This document shows, piece by piece, positions 1 through 7,968 of a DNA stretch of 34,410 nt. Numbering within the stretch: the first letter of the stretch is position 1; each line of letters begins with the position of its first letter. The DNA comes from JBKEAJ01 sp047974415 (GTDB lineage Bacteria; Bacteroidota; Bacteroidia; Bacteroidales; Prolixibacteraceae): the NCBI GenBank assembly GCA_047974415.1, contig JBKECH010000001.1, forward strand, positions 1 through 34,410, in the 5' to 3' direction. Below the pieces are notes generated by a model, which was given only the letters and a program-made list of their open reading frames with translations, made no database searches and had not been told where the DNA came from. The position numbers and the translations under genes were made by a program.

Positions 1-423
1 AATGATATAAAGGATGATTTTACAGCAAAGGGAATAAGTAAGGCCCGAGAGCTCTGGCGACTAGACACCCTTCCTGAAGATGAGAGACGTAGCTATAACC
101 GACATTTGAAACATTTGATGGACGAAGCTAGTAGTGTACGAACTCAGAAGATTGATGCCGAAGAAAGAAAAGCAGAAAAAGAGAGGGAGAGAAAGAAGAT
201 TGAGGCCACAGAGAAGGCTCTTGCTGAAGCTAAGAAAGAATCAGACCAAGCTAAGAAAGAATCAGATCAAGCCAAGAAAGAGGTTGAAAAAGTGAGAGCA
301 GAAATTAAGCGGGCAGAGAAAAAGATTTATGAGATGGCTAAGGGGCTCAAAGATGAAGGTGTGGACGTTGCTGTAATTAAGAAGTTAACTGGGCTTAGTG
401 AAGAAGATGTTTTTGCTTTATAA
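1..423 (+). CDS. C-terminal part of an Rpn-family PD-(D/E)XK nuclease/transposase (5' end outside window)
   Basis: The frame is open from the first base, so this is the 3' end of a longer gene. The visible 140 residues contain a conserved-looking helix (LPEDERRSYNRHLKHL), a long charged coiled coil rich in Lys and Glu, and a C-terminal segment of the form MAKGLKDEGVDVAVIKKLTG followed by LSEEDVF. That order (short helix, coiled coil, helix-turn-helix-like tail ending in TGLSEEE) is what I know from the C-termini of Bacteroidales Rpn recombination-promoting nucleases. The N-terminal nuclease domain lies upstream of the window, so activity cannot be judged. The TTG at 106 is only an internal codon and not a credible start. 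The next gene begins 12 bp downstream. Family assignment is by resemblance of the tail only. Confidence 0.72.
   Translation, partial: NDIKDDFTAKGISKARELWRLDTLPEDERRSYNRHLKHLMDEASSVRTQKIDAEERKAEKERERKKIEATEKALAEAKKESDQAKKESDQAKKEVEKVRAEIKRAEKKIYEMAKGLKDEGVDVAVIKKLTGLSEEDVFAL
229..285 (+). repeat. 21-bp (heptad) tandem repeat in the Rpn-like coiled coil
   Basis: Two nearly identical 21-bp units (229-249 and 250-270, differing by one C/T) and a partial third (from 271) encode AKKESDQ, AKKESDQ, AKKE. The unit length of seven residues matches one coiled-coil heptad, so copy number can change without breaking frame or coil register. Confidence 0.85.
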
Positions 424-435
424 AAAAGAAATAAT

Positions 436-2913
436 ATGAAGGTATTTTATGTTTTTTTAATAGTGAGCTTTGTCGTTTGCCCGTTCTTGCTTGATGCTCA
501 GGATTTTAATGGGATGATTTTTAATGATTTGAATAGTAATGGTCGACAAGATGATGGCGAACACGGCCTTGCAAATATTAGGGTGTCGGATGGTCTGAAT
601 ATCGTTGAAACCAACCAAGATGGTTTCTTTTCTCTTCCAGGATGGGAGAAGGTTAGGTTTATAACTGTTTATCAACCGAAAAATTTTGCTTGTAAAGATT
701 GGTATATTCCAATCGATGAAGGAAAACGTAACAAAATGGTGTTTGCCATGACTCCAAAAAAGGTGCGTAGTAAACTGTCGTTTATACAAATATCCGATAC
801 TGAGACCTATGAGTATAGAGATTGGGTTAACGACTTGAAAGAATACGGACGAATTAACGACCTGGCATTTATAATACACACAGGAGACATTTGTTATAAA
901 CGGGGTATTAAATGGCACGCCGATAATGTTACAACTCATACTATGGGGTTGCCATTTTATTACTGCTTGGGGAATCATGATTTGGTAGCAGGAGACTATG
1001 GCGAGCAGTTCTACGAACAAAACTTTGGACCAGCTTGGTATGCATTTGAGGAAGGGAATACTCTCTTTGTAATTACACCTATGATGGGTGGAGACTACAA
1101 GCCCTCCTTTACGGCTGAAAATATAGGAGCGTGGTTACAAAACCTTATGAACGAATACCCACAACAACAGGCTAAAATTGTTTTTAATCACACGCTCCTT
1201 ACCGACGGCGATGATTTTCTATTCAAATATGGAAATGACAAGCTTGTCCGGTTCTCAGATTACAATCTAAAGGCTTGGCTTTACGGACATTGGCACATTA
1301 ATATGATTAAACAGCACGGCGATAGCGGTGTCACATCCTACAGTACGGCTACGGCAGCTAAAGGAGGTATCGATCATTCTCCATCGTCCTTTAGAGTTGT
1401 TGACGTTGATGAGAACGGAAACACGTCCTCTCATTTTGTGTGGACTTTTGTTGATAAGCAACTTACTGTACTTTCTCCGCAAGGAAATGCGATCGACTTT
1501 GATCCGAACAGCCCATTCTGTCTTTCTGTTAATACTTACCATAGTGGAGCTCCTGTCGATAAAGTGAGAAGCCGTATTTGGGAGAAAGGGAAGTCTCCAG
1601 ATTGGCATGACCTGTCGATTGATGAAGGGTGGATATCCTTGAGTCAGACGTCCGATTGGAATTGGCAGAGCAAATGGCAGCCAGAGAAAGCTGGCAAATA
1701 CACAATAATTACAGAGGCTTTGTTGAAAGGCGGTGACGTACTAAGAGATATGCAAGATTTTGAATTGCAGGAAAGTAAAACCGATATTGTTCTTGGAGGC
1801 AATTGGGAGAATTTGCTGGGCAATCCAGCACACAATGGCAACTATAGCAGCATGAGTGTAGGCAAGATGTCAATGAGATGGACCGCAAATGTAGGAGGGA
1901 ACATATTTATGACATCGCCAGTCATTTTTGACAATAAAGTGTTTACGGCAAGGTTTGATGATGGCAATGCCGAGAATTGTGCTATTGTTGCACTTGATGC
2001 TAAAACGGGGAATGCCCTATGGCATTTTAAAACCACCAATTCGGTTAAGAATACAATTGTTATTGCTCAGGGACTTGTCATTGCTACTGACATGCAAGGG
2101 TTTGTATATGCCCTTAATCCAGATAACGGAAACCTGGTGTGGAAGAAAGATTTAGGGTACAATCGTTTGCCTGGATATGTGTCTGGGATGGTAAGCAATG
2201 GCAAAACCGTATTTACAGGCTTTGGGAATCAGCTTTGTGCTCTCGATGCTAGAACAGGAAACGAGATATGGCGCAACAAGGAGTGGAATGGAGGAGAAGG
2301 AGCTGTTCCTACACTCACACTTGCCGATGGTGTATTGGTGGCGTCAGCACATTGGCGAGCCTTGTATGGACACGATGCTAGCACTGGGGAACTTCTCTGG
2401 AAGAGAGATGATGATGGTATCCGATTTCGCGATGCAACACTGAGCTTTAGCGATAATGTACTTTGGCTAACGCAAAACGAAAAATTATTTAAACTAAACC
2501 CTAAAACTGGTAGCACAATTGAGAGCTTTATTACAGGGATGAATCATACGAACAATTCTGCGCCAATCGTAAATGGCAATACGGTGTTTGTCGGCAGTAC
2601 GGACAATGGGGTTTCGGCATTAGATAAAAATACCGGAAAGCGACTTTGGCATTTCAAGACTAATCGGACTATATTCCATACTCCTCCTTATGCTTCGGAC
2701 AAAGAATCTACAACAGAATGTTCGCCTTTATTACTTGGGAATAACTTGCTAGTTGGCGCTATGGATGGAAACTTTCGAGTTTTGGATTCAGACGATGGCA
2801 AACTAGTGCAGGAATTTCATTTTGGCGCGCCAATATTAAGTACGCCTGCTGTGTCTGGGAATTGTATCTTTATTTCTGATTTTGCTGGCAATGTTTCATG
2901 CTTGAGTTGGTAA
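436..2913 (+). CDS. Secreted metallophosphoesterase fused to a PQQ-like beta-propeller
   Basis: Residues 1-21 form a signal peptide ending at LLDAQ. Residues 24-100 resemble an SdrD-B-like/metallophosphatase N-terminal beta domain (NDLNSNGRQDDGEHG, a Ca-binding-like loop). A calcineurin-like phosphoesterase domain follows: D121, GD (D151), GNHD (N180, H181), H252 and GHWH (H285, H287). The first motif is DTE, not the usual DxH, so one metal ligand position carries Glu123. A linker beta domain runs to about residue 450. The C-terminal ~375 residues contain seven PQQ-type strands of the form ALDxxTGxxLW, consistent with a seven- or eight-bladed propeller. The protein should act in the periplasm or at the surface on a phosphoester; the substrate is unknown. 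It precedes the GH27 gene by 139 bp, which has its own promoter. The domain calls are firm, the biological role is not. Confidence 0.88.
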   Translation: MKVFYVFLIVSFVVCPFLLDAQDFNGMIFNDLNSNGRQDDGEHGLANIRVSDGLNIVETNQDGFFSLPGWEKVRFITVYQPKNFACKDWYIPIDEGKRNKMVFAMTPKKVRSKLSFIQISDTETYEYRDWVNDLKEYGRINDLAFIIHTGDICYKRGIKWHADNVTTHTMGLPFYYCLGNHDLVAGDYGEQFYEQNFGPAWYAFEEGNTLFVITPMMGGDYKPSFTAENIGAWLQNLMNEYPQQQAKIVFNHTLLTDGDDFLFKYGNDKLVRFSDYNLKAWLYGHWHINMIKQHGDSGVTSYSTATAAKGGIDHSPSSFRVVDVDENGNTSSHFVWTFVDKQLTVLSPQGNAIDFDPNSPFCLSVNTYHSGAPVDKVRSRIWEKGKSPDWHDLSIDEGWISLSQTSDWNWQSKWQPEKAGKYTIITEALLKGGDVLRDMQDFELQESKTDIVLGGNWENLLGNPAHNGNYSSMSVGKMSMRWTANVGGNIFMTSPVIFDNKVFTARFDDGNAENCAIVALDAKTGNALWHFKTTNSVKNTIVIAQGLVIATDMQGFVYALNPDNGNLVWKKDLGYNRLPGYVSGMVSNGKTVFTGFGNQLCALDARTGNEIWRNKEWNGGEGAVPTLTLADGVLVASAHWRALYGHDASTGELLWKRDDDGIRFRDATLSFSDNVLWLTQNEKLFKLNPKTGSTIESFITGMNHTNNSAPIVNGNTVFVGSTDNGVSALDKNTGKRLWHFKTNRTIFHTPPYASDKESTTECSPLLLGNNLLVGAMDGNFRVLDSDDGKLVQEFHFGAPILSTPAVSGNCIFISDFAGNVSCLSW

Positions 2914-2996
2914 GATAGGACTATACAATTGCAATGTTAGACAAGATTCTATTCGTATTTGCTACTGACGAAGCACGAGCAGATACTGACAAACAT

Positions 2997-3028
2997 CTTG
3001 CATGGGTTGATATATCTTCTTATTTTTG
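2997..3028 (+). promoter_or_regulatory. Bacteroides-type promoter for the GH27 gene
   Basis: A CTTG element at 2997-3000 (consensus -33 TTTG, one mismatch) is followed after exactly 20 bp by TATTTTTG at 3021-3028, a full match to the -7 consensus TAnnTTTG. Transcription would begin about 18 bases before the ATG at 3053. Confidence 0.6.
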
Positions 3029-3052
3029 TGGACATCATTTAATAAAATAGTT

Positions 3053-4297
3053 ATGATTTTAAGAGTGTTGATAATTAGCGCGTTATTACTGTCTTGTAGA
3101 CCAGCAACAACAGTAGAACCAAAGGTAAGTGAAAAACAGTCCTCTCCCATGATGGGATGGGCTAGTTGGAATAGCTATAGAGCGAATATAAATGAAAATA
3201 TTATAAAAGATCAGGCAAATGCTCTAGTCGAGCTTGGCTTAGACAAGTTTGGATATAATTTTGTCAATATAGACGATGGTTTTTTTGGCGGGCGAGACTC
3301 GTGTGGTAACTTATTGTCGCATAAAGAGAAATTCCCTAATGGTATGAAAAGCACAGCACAGCATATACATTCGCTGAACTTAAAAGCGGGCATATATTCT
3401 GATGCGGGTATAAATACTTGCGCTTCATATTGGGATAAAGATACCATTGGCGTTGGGATGGGGCTCTATGGACATGAAGAACAGGATTTAAATCTATTCC
3501 TAAAAGAATGGGATTTTGATTTTATTAAGATCGATTGGTGCGGTGGCGAATGGATGGGACTAGACGAGCAATCTCGCTATACGGAGATAGGTAAGCTAGC
3601 ACGAAAAATAAAGCCCTCAGTTTTGTATAATGTTTGCCGATGGCGTTTCCCCGGAGAGTGGGTTACTCAGGTTGCGGATTCTTGGAGAATTTCGGGCGAC
3701 ATTGCTAACAGTTTCAAGTCTATATTGCATATAATAGATAAGAATGCAGACTTGTGGGTGCATGCATCTAGGGGTCACTACAATGATATGGATATACTTC
3801 AAGTGGGACGAGGAATGAGCTACGAAGAAGATAAGGTGCACTTCTCGATGTGGTGCATGATGCAAAGTCCTCTTATATTAGGAAATGACCTGTCAAAAAT
3901 ATCAGCACAGACATTGGAAATCATTACAAATAAAGATTTAATAGCGCTGAATCAGAGCCCCTTTGTATATCAAGCAAGACGATTGGTAGATTATGGCGAT
4001 TTGGAAGTGTGGGGAAAGCCCTTGGTGTCTACTACAAGTGGGAAAGTGGCAGTGGCTCTTCTTAATAGAACAAATGAATCCCAAACAATCAGTTGTTCTT
4101 TAAATGACATCGGCATAGACCATTCTTATGGGTACACAACAAAGGACTTATGGACGAAAGAACTTAATGGGGTGTCGCAAGACTCTCAGATATCGAAAGA
4201 AGTCCCAGCTCATGGAGTGGTTGTCCTTTTGGTAGATGGACGGGCTGTGCCTTACAATGTCTTCCAGTATAAAAACAAGAAATCAGATGCGGAGTAA
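3053..4297 (+). CDS. GH27 alpha-galactosidase, lipoprotein
   Basis: This enzyme should release terminal alpha-linked galactose. The ATG at 3053 gives MILRVLIISALLLSC, a lipoprotein signal with lipobox LLSC, so I prefer it to the in-frame TTG at 3026, which overlaps the -7 box. GH27 signatures are clear: MGWASWNSY at the start of the (beta/alpha)8 barrel, NIDDGFF in place of the eukaryotic DDCW, KIDWC with the nucleophile at D161, and RISGDI with the acid/base at D216. A short C-terminal beta domain completes the 414 residues, a normal length for bacterial members. It sits upstream of susC/susD on the same strand, 615 bp away, and belongs to the same polysaccharide utilisation locus. GH27 also contains alpha-N-acetylgalactosaminidases and isomaltodextranases, so exact specificity is inferred. 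Confidence 0.9.
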   Translation: MILRVLIISALLLSCRPATTVEPKVSEKQSSPMMGWASWNSYRANINENIIKDQANALVELGLDKFGYNFVNIDDGFFGGRDSCGNLLSHKEKFPNGMKSTAQHIHSLNLKAGIYSDAGINTCASYWDKDTIGVGMGLYGHEEQDLNLFLKEWDFDFIKIDWCGGEWMGLDEQSRYTEIGKLARKIKPSVLYNVCRWRFPGEWVTQVADSWRISGDIANSFKSILHIIDKNADLWVHASRGHYNDMDILQVGRGMSYEEDKVHFSMWCMMQSPLILGNDLSKISAQTLEIITNKDLIALNQSPFVYQARRLVDYGDLEVWGKPLVSTTSGKVAVALLNRTNESQTISCSLNDIGIDHSYGYTTKDLWTKELNGVSQDSQISKEVPAHGVVVLLVDGRAVPYNVFQYKNKKSDAE

Positions 4298-4515
4298 GAA
4301 GGGCGATTGTAGTTAGTCAACATTTCCTTGAATACTCGTTGAGAGGGAGAAACGCATTTTCTGGACCTCTCTTTTATATTAGCTTTTGTGCGACATGGGA
4401 AAATAGTCGAAAAAAGCACCTGCTGTTTGACACTAGCAAAATAATGCCTACATTGCGCCCTGAAAACAAATCGCAATATTCATGCAAGTCATATCTAGTA
4501 AGCAAAGCAGTGAAT

Positions 4516-4546
4516 CAACTTGGAATAATGATATTATCCCAAGTTG
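4516..4546. repeat. Inverted repeat, 14-bp arms, 3-base loop
   Basis: CAACTTGGAATAAT at 4516-4529 is the reverse complement of 4533-4546 except for one position (13 of 14 pairs), with the loop GAT. No T run follows on the plus strand, so it does not look like a standard intrinsic terminator. It lies about 220 bp after the GH27 stop and about 370 bp before susC. It could be a weak terminator, an mRNA processing or stability element, or an operator. Confidence 0.75.
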
Positions 4547-4703
4547 GGGCAATGATATAACTTCGCAATTACTTAACCTAGCCTATCATATTGGCAATTT
4601 GTTAATACACACATCGCAAGTATCTGTATTTCCACGTGCACAGACAGCTCTCGTTACAGAGACCTTTGCAACGACGCATATATCCTTGACTGATAGAGCT
4701 TTA

Positions 4704-4719
4704 CCCCCCCCCCCCCCCC
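4704..4719 (+). repeat. Homopolymeric C16 tract upstream of susC
   Basis: Sixteen consecutive C residues in AT-rich intergenic DNA, ending 193 bases before the susC start. Tracts of this length are prone to slipped-strand length change and also to assembly error. The count was confirmed from the reading frame across it (five CCC codons followed by CAC). Confidence 0.95.
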
Positions 4720-4912
4720 ACGCACACATCTATATCCTGCAAGCTTCTAGAAGGAAGTCGCACATTCTTAAAATATTTAAGCACAAAAGTGCTAAAAACA
4801 TCCTACTTTGCAAGATTGCAAGGCAGGAATTCTCATGCCCTATCCAAAGCGCTTGTTTTTGCTAATCATGCATTTATCTAATAATTGGAATTATTAATTT
4901 AAACAAAGTTCT

Positions 4913-7900
4913 ATGAGTAAATTTACTTTGATTCTTAGTTTGTGTTTTGCGCTACTGATTAGTGGCGCTTATGCACAGAAAACAATTTCCGGCGTGCTTA
5001 CGGATGGAAAAGGAGCCCCCCTACCAGGAGTAACTATAGTGGTAAAAGGGACGGCAAAGGGAGCTATTACTGATATCGACGGTCGGTACAGTGTTGCAAA
5101 TGTAGGGGAATCTGACATTTTGGTGTTCTCGTTCATGGGAATGAAAACTCAAGAAGTAGAAGTTCATAATCAGAACTCCATAAATGTCAACATGAAAGAT
5201 GAGCTTGAAGTGCTTAATGAAGTCGTTGTTGTCGGATATGGTGTTCAGAAAAAAGCGAATCTTTCGGGCTCTGTTGCTCAGGTCGACGCTAAAGAGCTAG
5301 AAAATCGTCCCATTCAAAATGTTTCCAGCGGTTTGCAAGGGCTAATGCCAGGCGTTACTATAACAGGGACAAATGGAGCTCCTGGACAAGATGCAGGAAA
5401 TATCCGCATACGTGGTGCTGGAACTCTAAACTCTGCTGGACCATATATTCTGGTAGATGGAATAGAAACAGGAACACTGAGTGCAGTGGACCCAAATGAC
5501 ATAGAAAGCATTTCTGTGTTGAAAGATGCAGCTTCTGCTGCAATTTATGGTTCTAAAGCAGCTAATGGCGTAATACTTATTACAACGAAGCGAGGGAAAG
5601 AAGGAAAAACAAGAGTTTCGTATAGTGGATATATTGGCTTTCAGAATGCGACCAATACTATTGAGCGCATGGGCTCTTACGAGTATGCAACATTGCTAAA
5701 TGGCTTGTTAGAAAAGGAAGGTCAGAGCAAGCGCTTTAGCGACGATGAACTTCAGAAGTTTAAGGATGGAAGCGATCCTCTTTATCCTAATACAGATTGG
5801 TATGATCTAGCATATAAAACAGGTGTTCAGAATCGTCATAATATTAATGTTACTGGAGGTGCTGGCAATACAAAGTATATGGCATCGCTAGGATATCTGA
5901 ATCAAACTGGGATATTGGCAAATGCTGGCAGGGAGCAGTTCAATGCTCGCACGAATATTGACATGGCAATTAGTGAGCGTCTGACAGCTCGTATGAATTT
6001 GGCATTTATTAAAAATAAATATAGCGATGCAAGTTCCGCATATGCAGGAGGTAGTTCAGACCAAATTATAAGACAGCTAAATAGGCTGGCACCATGGATT
6101 GTTGCACGCTATGATGATGGAACCTGGGGGACAATTTCGGATGGAAGTCCAATTGCATGGTTAGACTCTGGGATGAAGGTGAACCGAGACAATTACAACT
6201 TCTCGGGCTTGGCTGCTGTCGATTATAAGATCACAAAAGGTTTACTTCTAACCTTGCAAGGGGCGTATATAAACAATTTGCAGAATTACAGCTACTTCCA
6301 AAAATATATCAAGTATAATGACAGCAAAGAATCGGATCCCAATAAGTTGGACGAACGTTATTACAGATGGGATCGTACGAATTTTGATGCATTCTTGAAC
6401 TATGATAAAAGCTTTGGGAAGCACAATCTGAAAGGTCTTCTTGGATGGCATACAGAGAAGTACAATTACAAATTTCAAAAGGCAGTGCGTAGCCAATTCC
6501 CAAATAATGATTTAACAGACTTAAATGCAGGAGATGCCGCAACACAAAGTAATGAAGGCAACTCTGCTGAGCTTGCAATGTTGTCTTGGTTCTCACGCGT
6601 CAATTATGATTTTGCAGGCAAGTATTTGCTAGAAGCAAACATCCGCTCCGACGCATCTTCACGTTTTGCTGAGGGACATCGTTGGGGTTATTTCCCATCA
6701 TTCTCGGTAGCATGGCGAATTAGCGAGGAGTCTTTTATGGAAAACATTAAAGCAAGGTTCTTGTCAAACTTAAAAATCAGAGGTTCTTGGGGACAGTTGG
6801 GAAACCAGGATGCTTTGAGTGGAGGTGAGAATGATTTTTATCCAGCCCTGAATACATATAATCTGGATGCCAGCTATGTGTTTGACGGAGCATTAAATTC
6901 GGGGTACTATCAGAAAAAATACAGATTAGAAACGATTTCTTGGGAGAAGTCAGAAACGTGGGGACTTGGTCTGGATTTTACATTGTTCAACAAGCTGAAT
7001 GGGTCTGTTGATTATTACAATCGCAAAACGATTGGAATTATTATGGACGTTGCAGTACCCGATGAATTTGCCTTAGATGCATACAAAGACAATGTCGGCT
7101 CGCTTAAGAATAGCGGAGTTGAGGTGAGCTTGAGCTATAACACTAAAATAGGTCAGGTTGATTTTGGCGTTGCAGGCAACTTTGCTTACAACAAAAACGA
7201 AATATTAGATTTAGGAGATGGAGACCCAGAAAAATACATAACAACTGGATATCAGCAACGACATAAAGTCGGAGAGCCTATGAGTTCTTACTTCTTATAT
7301 AAAACTAATGGTTTTTTTAATTCTCAAGAAGAGGCAGATGCTTATACTTTAAAGTATGGAAATCCCTTTGGGAAACAGTTTATGGCAGGAGACTTACGCT
7401 ATATCGATGTTAACGGCGATGGAAAACTCACAGCTGCCGACCGTGATTATTGCGGGAGCTCAAATCCAGCAATTACTTACGGCTTCAATATAAATACAGC
7501 TTGGAAGGGCTTTGACTTGTCTTTAATGTTTAACGGAGCGGCAGGAGTACAGCGTATGTTTGATGCTACAGAAGTGTACGGACGTTTTACGGGAGATGAC
7601 TCTCATCCATCTACAATTTGGAGGGATGCATGGACACCTGAAAATAAAAATGCTTCGATGCCTCGTATTTTTTATGATGTAAATTCGCCTTCTAATAATA
7701 GAACAGCACAGTCGGATTTCTGGTTGCAAAACACAAGCTATCTGCGATTGAAGAATTTACAGCTTGGATATACCTTTCTCAAAGACTGGGTGTCATCAAT
7801 AGGATTGGAGAATGTGCGCATTTACTATTCGGCTGAGAATCTATTTACTATAGACAATATGAAAATAAATATTGACCCAGAGGCTACTAGTCAGCGTATG

Positions 7901-7954
7901 TCGTCATATCCATTGTTAGGTACTCATTCACTAGGTCTTAATATAACATTCTAA
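4913..7954 (+). CDS. SusC/RagA-family TonB-dependent outer-membrane transporter
   Basis: It imports oligosaccharides across the outer membrane with its SusD partner. The 1013 residues comprise a signal peptide (1-21, ending GAYAQ), a CarboxypepD_reg-like domain (about 24-105; SGVLTDGKGAPLPGVTIVVK), the hallmark LNEVVVVGYGVQKK, a plug domain (about 115-230, with YILVDGIE and SVLKDAASAAIYGSKAANGV), and a 22-stranded-type barrel ending in the aromatic residue Phe (LGLNITF). There is no extra N-terminal STN domain, so signalling to an ECF sigma/anti-sigma pair is not suggested. susD follows after 14 bp. The substrate is inferred from the adjoining GH27, GH2 and GH92 genes to be a galactose- and mannose-containing glycan. 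Its leader carries the C16 tract, which may affect expression. Confidence 0.97.
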   Translation: MSKFTLILSLCFALLISGAYAQKTISGVLTDGKGAPLPGVTIVVKGTAKGAITDIDGRYSVANVGESDILVFSFMGMKTQEVEVHNQNSINVNMKDELEVLNEVVVVGYGVQKKANLSGSVAQVDAKELENRPIQNVSSGLQGLMPGVTITGTNGAPGQDAGNIRIRGAGTLNSAGPYILVDGIETGTLSAVDPNDIESISVLKDAASAAIYGSKAANGVILITTKRGKEGKTRVSYSGYIGFQNATNTIERMGSYEYATLLNGLLEKEGQSKRFSDDELQKFKDGSDPLYPNTDWYDLAYKTGVQNRHNINVTGGAGNTKYMASLGYLNQTGILANAGREQFNARTNIDMAISERLTARMNLAFIKNKYSDASSAYAGGSSDQIIRQLNRLAPWIVARYDDGTWGTISDGSPIAWLDSGMKVNRDNYNFSGLAAVDYKITKGLLLTLQGAYINNLQNYSYFQKYIKYNDSKESDPNKLDERYYRWDRTNFDAFLNYDKSFGKHNLKGLLGWHTEKYNYKFQKAVRSQFPNNDLTDLNAGDAATQSNEGNSAELAMLSWFSRVNYDFAGKYLLEANIRSDASSRFAEGHRWGYFPSFSVAWRISEESFMENIKARFLSNLKIRGSWGQLGNQDALSGGENDFYPALNTYNLDASYVFDGALNSGYYQKKYRLETISWEKSETWGLGLDFTLFNKLNGSVDYYNRKTIGIIMDVAVPDEFALDAYKDNVGSLKNSGVEVSLSYNTKIGQVDFGVAGNFAYNKNEILDLGDGDPEKYITTGYQQRHKVGEPMSSYFLYKTNGFFNSQEEADAYTLKYGNPFGKQFMAGDLRYIDVNGDGKLTAADRDYCGSSNPAITYGFNINTAWKGFDLSLMFNGAAGVQRMFDATEVYGRFTGDDSHPSTIWRDAWTPENKNASMPRIFYDVNSPSNNRTAQSDFWLQNTSYLRLKNLQLGYTFLKDWVSSIGLENVRIYYSAENLFTIDNMKINIDPEATSQRMSSYPLLGTHSLGLNITF

Positions 7955-7968
7955 TTAAAAATCAGAAA

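Larger units (their letters stand above)
4298..4912 (+). other. Long leader region before susC
   Basis: I see no credible gene in these 615 bp. An open frame at 4482-4865 has no family resemblance and runs through the C tract as five prolines. The stretch holds a near-perfect hairpin (4516-4546), a 16-base C homopolymer (4704-4719), and a short stem AGCAC-AAAA-GTGCT (4780-4793). I found no full TTTG-N20-TAnnTTTG promoter; the nearest -7-like sequences (TATCCTTG at 4681-4688, and TACTTTG near 4804) lack a matching -33 element. Confidence 0.7.

Noticed and set aside
457..1020. Antisense open frame of 187 codons inside the metallophosphoesterase gene
   Set aside because: No domain similarity; it overlaps the conserved phosphoesterase motifs on the sense strand.
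3026..3052. TTG start for the GH27 gene
   Set aside because: It overlaps the predicted -7 box, and the ATG at 3053 gives a cleaner lipoprotein signal.
4482..4865. 127-codon open frame in the susC leader
   Set aside because: Low-complexity product with five prolines from the C16 tract, no family resemblance, and the frame would be destroyed by any tract length change.
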